Source of the DNA: Acidobacteriaceae bacterium
GTDB lineage: Bacteria; Acidobacteriota; Terriglobia; Terriglobales; Acidobacteriaceae
DNA length: 64,000 bases
NCBI GenBank assembly: GCA_030041435.1
Contig: JASHNW010000018.1
Location: 47,143 to 111,142, forward strand
Direction: 5' to 3'
Each line of letters begins with the position of its first letter. Position 1 is the first letter of the stretch. Position numbers and translations under genes: made by a program. Shown here one piece after another: positions 62,773 through 64,000 of this stretch. Below the pieces are notes generated by a model, which saw nothing but the letters and a program-made list of their open reading frames with translations, was not told the origin of the DNA and did not search any database.

Positions 62773-63699
62773 TCATACGGCACCCCGGCTGCGCGCCGCG
62801 GATGCCTCCTGATCTCGTTTGCGGAAGGGCTCCGTGGCAATTTCCAGGAATTCCTGCGCCGCCCTGGAGAGCTGCCGGTCCCGGCGAAATACCAGCGCCA
62901 GATCGCGCGCCAGCCGCACGCCGTCGATGCCCAGCACGAGCAGCGCGCCCGTCCGCTCTTCCTCGGCGACATTGGTGCGCGGCAAAAATCCCAGCCCCAG
63001 CCCCGCTGAGATATACCGCTTCAGCATCTCGCTCGATTCCACTTCCATGGCTATTCGAGGGTGCAGTTCGTTCACCCGGAACAGCTCGTCGATCTGCTCC
63101 CGCCGCCGCCCGTGCGCCGGCAGCAGCAGGGCATACTTTGCCGCCTCCTGCAGCCGCACCGCCCCTCGCCCGGCCAGCGGATGCCCCTTCGGCGCCACCA
63201 GCGCCAGTTCGTCCCGATGCACCGGCTCGACAGTCAGCCGCGTGTCCCGCACCGGCAGCGACACCACCCCGAAGTCCACCTCGCGGTTCACCACACTCTC
63301 CAGGGTCCGCAGTCGGTCCGCGCGAATCACGCTCAGCTTCACCCGCGGATACTGCCGCCGGAACTGCGCAAATACCTGCGGCAGAATATAAAGGTGCGTT
63401 GCCTCGTTGGCGCTGATCGCCAGCTCGCCCCTCGGCGCCCGCTCCTGCTCGGCAATCGCCAGCAGAATGTGCTTCTGCCGCTCCACGCAATATTCGGCGA
63501 ACGGCTCAAACAGCCGTCCCGCCGGCGTGAACGTCACCTTGCCCCCGTCGCGGTCGAACAGCCGCGCCCCCACTTCCTGCTCCAGCGAGCGGATCTGCGC
63601 TGAGATCGCCGGTTGCGTGCGCAGCAGCTTTTGCGCAGCTCGCGAGAAGCTCTTCAGCCGGCTCACTTCCAGAAACGTCCGCAGATTTTCGAAGTCCAT
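62773..63699 (-). CDS. LysR-family transcriptional regulator
   Basis: 308 residues. The N-terminal winged helix (MDFENLRTFLEVSRLKSFSR, then AAQKLLRTQPAISAQIRSLE and QEVGARLFDRD) is followed by a linker helix and a LysR substrate-binding domain (about 90-295). The target genes and inducer are unknown; pdaD, 150 bp downstream on the same strand, is the nearest gene. A CRP-like site lies 140 bp upstream of its ATG. Confidence 0.93.
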   Translation of the reverse strand: MDFENLRTFLEVSRLKSFSRAAQKLLRTQPAISAQIRSLEQEVGARLFDRDGGKVTFTPAGRLFEPFAEYCVERQKHILLAIAEQERAPRGELAISANEATHLYILPQVFAQFRRQYPRVKLSVIRADRLRTLESVVNREVDFGVVSLPVRDTRLTVEPVHRDELALVAPKGHPLAGRGAVRLQEAAKYALLLPAHGRRREQIDELFRVNELHPRIAMEVESSEMLKRYISAGLGLGFLPRTNVAEEERTGALLVLGIDGVRLARDLALVFRRDRQLSRAAQEFLEIATEPFRKRDQEASAARSRGAV

Positions 63700-64000
63700 C
63701 GCTGTGTTTCAGCATATGCGGCGCGCCACCACGCCACAAGGGTTTTCGCAGAGCGCGCGGCCGGCGGGAGAGCGCTGTTCCGCATATCCAGGCGGACGCT
63801 TCAATTCGCTGCGAGACTCGTGCTCTGTGCCAATCCCCTGTGACAGCCGTCACAGACGCCGGCAACAAGGGTCGGGTAAAAGAGCTACGACGCGCGTTTC
63901 GCGGTATGTTGACCTGAGTTCGCCACGCGAGCGTTTCGTCTTCTCATTCGGCTGCGGTCTGAATCGTCCGCCGCATTTTCCTTTCCCCGGTCGCGTCTTC
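63700..64000. other. Intergenic region at right edge
   Basis: About 300 bp upstream of the LysR gene. I see no gene start or recognisable coding stretch. Its one notable element is the palindrome at 63839-63854. Confidence 0.5.
63839..63854. promoter_or_regulatory. CRP-like operator, perfect TGTGA-N6-TCACA
   Basis: TGTGACAGCCGTCACA has both half-sites of the CRP consensus and extends to the symmetric CTGTGAC/GTCACAG. Its spacer (CAGCCG) differs by one base from that of the hox site (CAGTCG), as if one regulator recognised both. It lies 140 bp upstream of the LysR gene; a gene beyond the right edge could also be the target. Confidence 0.5.

Overview
The window looks like a chromosomal segment of a Gram-negative, GC-rich bacterium, most likely an Acidobacteriota (Terriglobia-like). 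The reasons are an lpxC gene (lipid A outer membrane), a roughly 1150-residue Oar-like TonB receptor with an N-terminal carboxypeptidase-regulatory-like domain, several secreted beta-propeller, ASPIC/UnbV and TPR proteins, an archaeal/fungal-type aspartate-semialdehyde dehydrogenase, and frequent TTG/GTG starts behind strong Shine-Dalgarno (SD) sequences. The lineage is inferred from gene content, not proven. I saw no rRNA, tRNA, CRISPR array, transposase or prophage.

Layout. 1-9 kb, leftward: a pentose phosphate cluster (tkt, rpiB, YihX-like HAD phosphatase, gnd, zwf cut by the window edge), then a GH15 glucoamylase and a Tat-type COG5368/GH144-like glucanase. 9-12.8 kb, rightward: Mn-type superoxide dismutase, SGNH hydrolase, a superinfection-immunity-like membrane protein and an unknown secreted protein. 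12.8-18.3 kb, leftward: a complete bidirectional [NiFe] hydrogenase operon hoxEFUYH plus its endopeptidase; neighbouring genes overlap or nearly touch. 18.6-25 kb, mixed: a 111-bp nested inverted repeat, fungal-type cytosine deaminase, maf, M20 peptidase, lpxC, an AraC regulator with a VOC protein, and small membrane proteins.

25-37.3 kb, leftward, is the most unusual part. Eight tightly coupled genes encode a PD40/TPR/haem protein, a DAHP synthase, an HzsA-related haem protein, an ASPIC/UnbV FG-GAP propeller, a YVTN-propeller di-haem cytochrome c, another propeller, a RidA/chorismatase-like protein and a two-lobed periplasmic binding protein without a transporter. A TPR lipoprotein-like or secreted protein lies upstream. 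I know of no described system with this composition. 38.9-47 kb: Oar-like TonB receptor with a strong terminator, a K+-channel-like protein and a GH44 glucanase lipoprotein.

47.2-51.4 kb: the lysine/threonine entry operon asd-lysC-dapB-dapA. 51.6-55.5 kb: cupin, cupredoxin lipoprotein, NAD-isocitrate dehydrogenase, nrdR, a DUF1440 protein and a VOC protein. 55.5-62.6 kb: a full arginine to agmatine to putrescine route (pdaD, aguA, aguB), interrupted by a Phd/PIN toxin-antitoxin pair and followed by an orphan Imm53 protein, tadA, a HAD phosphatase, a lytic transglycosylase and a UPF0104 membrane protein. 62.8-63.7 kb: a LysR regulator.

Two cross-cutting signals stand out. CRP/FNR-like palindromes (TGTGA-N6-TCACA type) lie upstream of the hox operon, the propeller/haem operon and the LysR gene. 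A family of degenerate short tandem repeats (words such as CCGCTATCCGCTGCC or GCTACCGGCTACCAG) recurs at gene 3' ends, often containing the stop codon itself.
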